Made by a program: the position numbers and the translations under genes
The notes under the pieces: model-generated
What the model was told of the DNA's origin: nothing
Seen by the model: the letters and a program-made list of their open reading frames with translations, nothing else
Databases searched by the model: none
Origin: Chromobotia macracanthus
Taxonomy: Eukaryota > Chordata > Actinopteri > Cypriniformes > Botiidae
DNA: 64,000 bases
Direction: 5' to 3'
NCBI GenBank assembly: GCA_036877525.1
Contig: JAZGTH010000002.1
Coordinates: 11,405,501-11,469,500 of the forward strand
In this document: piece by piece, positions 59,793 to 64,000 of the stretch
Layout of the letters: the number at the start of each line of letters is the position of its first letter
How positions within the stretch are numbered: position 1 is the stretch's first letter

Positions 59793-60579
59793 TCCTGGTT
59801 TAATTCATCACGAAACCTATCAAACACACCACCGCTCCTATATCACACAACATTACATCATAAAGATAAACCAGTTCAGGCCAGGATATGGGGGTTGAGA
59901 GGTGGTATATGCGGTTTTGCCATCCACTCACATCTTGTGCTGCCCAACCAACTCCTGTACTTAAACTACTGCATGATTCCTCTCTAGAAAAGTGTAAACA
60001 CTGTGGTGCCAAAACACTGAGGTGTTTGTTTGAACATCATGACCAGAAGAAGATAAAATTCAGGAAATGTGTTTGAACATAATCGCATCTTTCAAATATA
60101 TTTGAAAGTCCATTCAGTGATGCCTGCAACGCATGAATTAAACATTTCAGCTTTAAAAAGTGCAACCCCTAAAACCACCAAAAAAAATGAGTTGCAATCC
60201 AACATGCTACACAAAGCACACTCTTTAACCACATATTTAGCTATTTAAACGTACACACATTCAAAAGCTACTTAGCAAATATAAATACAGGGCCCATAAA
60301 AATGTCCATGTGATGTTTAACTGTCTTACAAACACAAAATAATTGCTTGCATAAGTTTTTACCCATATTCAATGGAGTATTTAGAAAGAGCGTCTATTTA
60401 TTACATGGACAAGATAATGATGGACTCTGACTGGCCACTTCAGGGCATTAACTTGCTGTTTTAAGCTGCTCTTGCATAGTTTTGTCTTTGCTTGAAGCCA
60501 CTCTCTGGCTAGAAAACACAATTTTTCCAAGTCAATCGGTCTGTCTTCCGTACTATATCAGGTTTTCCTTCAAACAATT

Positions 60580-60997
60580 TTTTCCAAAGTATTAAAAACA
60601 TTTTAAAAAGTAATTTTAAAGTTGGAACATTTTAAATGCCTTGCTTTTTAGACTTTGTGTTTCTGCTTGGTTATAAGAACATAATTCAAACATTTTTTTA
60701 AATCTGTAACTTTTTAAAATGTTCCACTAACTACTTAAGAATGATGCTTTGGAAATATACGATATATAACGTTAAAAAAATTACTGCGAGAACCTTTTTA
60801 ACATTATACATCATATATCAAAAACGTTGTTTATATAAGTTTTAAAAGGCATGTTTTAAAAATGTTTGACCATTCTTATAACCAAGCAATAACATTAATA
60901 AAATGTCTAAAATAACATTTTTAACATTTTTTTACTTAATAGAAACATTATGGTAAATAATATAACACTCGCACAACCTTAAATTGTTAGTTGGGTT
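60580..60997. mobile_element. MITE family 2, copy 11 (composite), in notch2 intron 1
   Basis: The first half is in reverse orientation (CTGCTTGGTTATAAGAACATAATTC), the second half direct (ACCATTCTTATAACCAAGCAATAACATTAATAAAATGTC ... TTAAATTGTTAGTTGGG). At about 415 bases it is longer than the others, so it may be two nested or fused copies. Confidence 0.65.
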
Positions 60998-63900
60998 CTT
61001 AGTAATCATCAGAAAAATTACGACCATTTTGGTCAAACAACGAAACATTCAAAATACTTTTTCAGGCACTGAATTCAGAGTGTCGTGCCAGGCATCTCAT
61101 GCCCTGAGAGGTCAAAGCCTGCAACAGAAAAGGGTGTTTAACTGCACCCATTTCTGGCAGGACCCGTGGTGGGAAATATTTGGGAGAAGTGGGTAAGCTG
61201 AGTGTGAAATTGAGCTTTCACAGTGATTTAAGAGGCGAGAGGAGGGGAACTGGAGTGCTGGAGATACAAGAGGGAAGAACAGAAGAGCAGGAGTCAAGTG
61301 TGCTCAAGAGGTAGAAGCAATAATAGAGAACAGAGTGAGAGAAAGCAAAAGACAGAGAGGTTGGGAACTAAGGGATACTGGAGGTGCATGCAAAATAAAG
61401 GTTGTGCAATGGCTCACTGCAGCAGCTTCGGTTCAGCAGAGAACTCTCTACTAAGAACATTTTTAAAGCCAAACATGCTTACATTTTTCTTTTAAAGCAG
61501 GAATACAGCAGTCACATTAAACACTTCTGGTTTAGATATGATGAGCAAGCGTGTTTTTTGCCCTTTCCTTTAAAATATTGCCTTCTTTGTTCCTCTGTCA
61601 ACTAATTCTTTAAAAGGGTAATTTTGACACCAAGTCCATACTAACATAAACTAACAATTTAATTCCCTCCACAATATCTGCAGTACTAAGTACAGGCTCA
61701 GTTCTATACATGTTTTGTCACCAGAGTCGATATATGCACCTATATATATATATATCAAGACAGCCACAATAAAATAATTGTGACATGCACCAGATACTGC
61801 CATTTACGACACATTAATCTCTTTCTGATTGATTTTACTGAGTTAGCCAGTAAGTTTTGTAGGCAAATGTATATGCTATAAACACAGCTGAGCTGTAAAG
61901 TTCTTATCATTTTCTTATTTTACTATGACAATTGCACAGTTAAGTATTTTAATGGCCATAACTGTAGACAGTTGTAACAGATGATAGTCCAAAAAACCTA
62001 TATGCACATGCCTGTGTTTTTAGTTTTCATACATTTTATCAATTTCTAAATGTTTACTTATATAATTATGAAAACCATGAGTTATCTGAAGAATACCTGA
62101 AAGCTACATGCTATTTATTTACATTTGACTTTTGGTATCGTGACAACCCTAACTAAATCCTTTCTTTTTAAGAGTGTGGTTACATTTTCTCATGGGCAAA
62201 CATGAAGAGAAAATGAGATAATGTAGATGGGTAAGAGACAGAAGGGAAGGGTGAGGCCAGCACAGAAAGAGGCTTGGCCTGACTGGTCTGACAAGCTCTC
62301 CATACGCTCCATCAAACCACCAAAGAGGAAGATCTCAAAGGATTTGGGGACAGACTGTCATGAATTAACACTTATTCACTCCTAATGCAGCCCGTCCTAT
62401 TCATTTCCAGCCCTTCTGAAAAGGCATTTTAAATCCTGTATCACTTCTTAATTCTCCTTCACTCATGAACATCTAAACATGTGTTTAAACCAGGATCTGC
62501 CTAAAGTACCTTTAGCTTAATCCAGACACCACACCACTTACTGTGAAAGCCTGCACACCTGCTACAATCTGGATTCTGGCCTAGAATTGACATGATTCAT
62601 TCATTCATTTTGCTGATCTACGATCACACTTTAACCTAAAACCACCTATTAACTAATGATACAAAAGATGGAAACTGATTTTACTCTAGGTCAGGACTTC
62701 TTGTACATGTGTTTTGCACTGTCTGTTTACTCAAGAGTTTTCTTACAAGCAAACAACAGCCAAATCTTTCACACAAACTCTGTTTAGAGAAACTCTGCTG
62801 TGATTAAACAACCGCTGAGCATTTTGGCTTCATTTCTCCACATGCATGAGGCTCAAGCTGCCCTTGAGGCGTGAGGTAGAGGAGTGAGATGCAAATGTGA
62901 GGACATGGTGAGAAACAGATGAGAAAATCCTAATGGAAATGGGGGGTTAAAATGTTGAATAATTAAGAGAAGCAATTCACACTCATTTGCTAAAAACAAA
63001 TGTATCCCTTCTGTTAAACTGAAACTACTCCCTGAACAGCTACAGTTTTTAAGGTAAAGACAGATGGACAAATAACAGACAGGCAAGACAGATAAATAAA
63101 TCTATCCATCTCTTTCAAAGAAACAGACACAATACAAAGTGTGGTGGGGGGATGAAATAAAGTGTGAGGTTCATATGTGTAACAATTATGAGAAAGAATT
63201 CACATTAATTTGTTGAAAACAAACATCTACTCTGCCTTTCTGCTAACACTCCTCGAGCCGTTCTTTCATGAGGTAGTTGAAGGGGGAGCGGTGAGATGGA
63301 AAAACAATAAGATGGAGAGTAAGGAAAGATGTAGAGAGTGATCAAATAAGGGAGGAAAGATGGATTGTGTGATGATGGGTGTGAGCGCTGATCCCTGCCG
63401 ATGAGCACATGAAGGTGTGGAGCTCCAACACAGAACAGAGACTCCAGGGACCTGTAAGACAATCTATGCTCATCTGAGTACCTCGTCCTCTTAAAATTAT
63501 TTTATCACAAATTTTATTTCCTGTCTGTGGCCTGTATTTCTCATTCTCCACCTCTCTCTCTTTCAGATAGGACTTTGAGCTCAGCTCCACCATTGATGTG
63601 AACAGATGTGAACCAGTGTGAGTGTGACTCTCTCAGCATCAGTTATCCGTTTCAAAATATCTACACAGCAGATTTATAACACGCATACAGATCTGCATCT
63701 GCACACAAGCATTTATATTGTGTGTGTGTGTGTGTACTTATTGGCACAGATCATCAAGTGTTTTAAAGCCAAATAAAACCTGCCTTCAATAAAAAGAGGT
63801 CCCATGACTTTTTATCCACACTAAATGCTGCAATGGGATTAGGGACTCTCTAAACTATATTCAGTAACTTATGAAAACAGTTTTGAACACAAAACCTGTC

Positions 63901-64000
63901 TTGAATTAGTGCTTATGCTTTGCTGATTTTGGGAAATTAGTCTTGAATACAAAAAGCAGCTGTGATATACAGAGCCTTGCACAGCTACGCCCACAAACAC

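Larger units (their letters stand above)
58252..64000 (-). other. notch2: notch2 intron 1 (part), no exon seen
   Basis: The expected first exon (about 70 coding bases with a signal peptide and a CpG-rich promoter) is not found; base composition stays AT-rich with no CpG island. The stretch includes two MITE family 2 copies (59519 and 60580), a short (TA)n at about 61741-61756, a GT run at 63718-63735, and a diverged duplicated block (62960 and 63195). The start of the gene should lie right of the window. Confidence 0.65.

Overview
The window is nuclear DNA from a bony fish, most probably a cypriniform (carp/zebrafish lineage). The evidence is intron-containing vertebrate genes with GT-AG splice sites, long CA/GT and AAAG microsatellites, and dense copies of short inverted-repeat elements and tRNA-derived SINE tails of the kind common in cyprinid genomes. 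The fish assignment is an inference from gene architecture and repeats; the species cannot be named from sequence alone.

Layout, left to right. Positions 1-475 are CpG-rich and may be the upstream edge of a neighbouring gene. foxe3 (4277-5545, minus) is a complete single-exon forkhead gene with a TATA box at 5687-5693. Positions 5.7-13.5 kb hold no gene I can support, only SINE and microsatellite-linked repeats. A CpG island at about 13.54-14.4 kb leads into fam78b (plus, two coding exons, 14566-14828 and 16058-16580). slc35a3 (minus, seven coding exons, 19219-23170, with a probable 5' UTR exon near 23.94-24.18 kb) encodes a Golgi nucleotide-sugar transporter. notch2 (minus) fills the rest: 33 coding exons from 27226 to 58251, equivalent to exons 2-34 of the vertebrate gene. 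Exon 1 (start codon and signal peptide) is not in the window, and 58252-64000 reads as intron 1.

Notch paralogue assignment rests on the RAM region (KRKRKH-LWLP-REPVGQD), the C-terminus (SDWSDVTTSPTP ... VYA), EGF6 (YVPC-PSPC-NGGTCRQ) and EGF8-9 (LQPNACQNGGTC, GSTCIDRVASF), all closer to NOTCH2 than to NOTCH1 or NOTCH3 as I know them. The forkhead gene is FOXE3 rather than FOXE1 because of its C-terminal YMRQ-F--GLERYM signature. All four genes have human relatives on chromosome 1 (FOXE3, FAM78B, SLC35A3, NOTCH2), so the block looks like a compact piece of that ancestral linkage group.

Slc35a3 (UDP-GlcNAc supply to the Golgi) and Notch2 (a heavily O-glycosylated receptor) could be functionally connected, but nothing in the sequence shows co-regulation. 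No new multi-gene system is visible. The most unusual content is in the non-coding DNA: a MITE family concentrated in notch2 introns, a 14-bp minisatellite occupying most of notch2 intron 8 next to a splice acceptor, a two-type palindromic 12-bp minisatellite in slc35a3, and a GC-AG intron in notch2.
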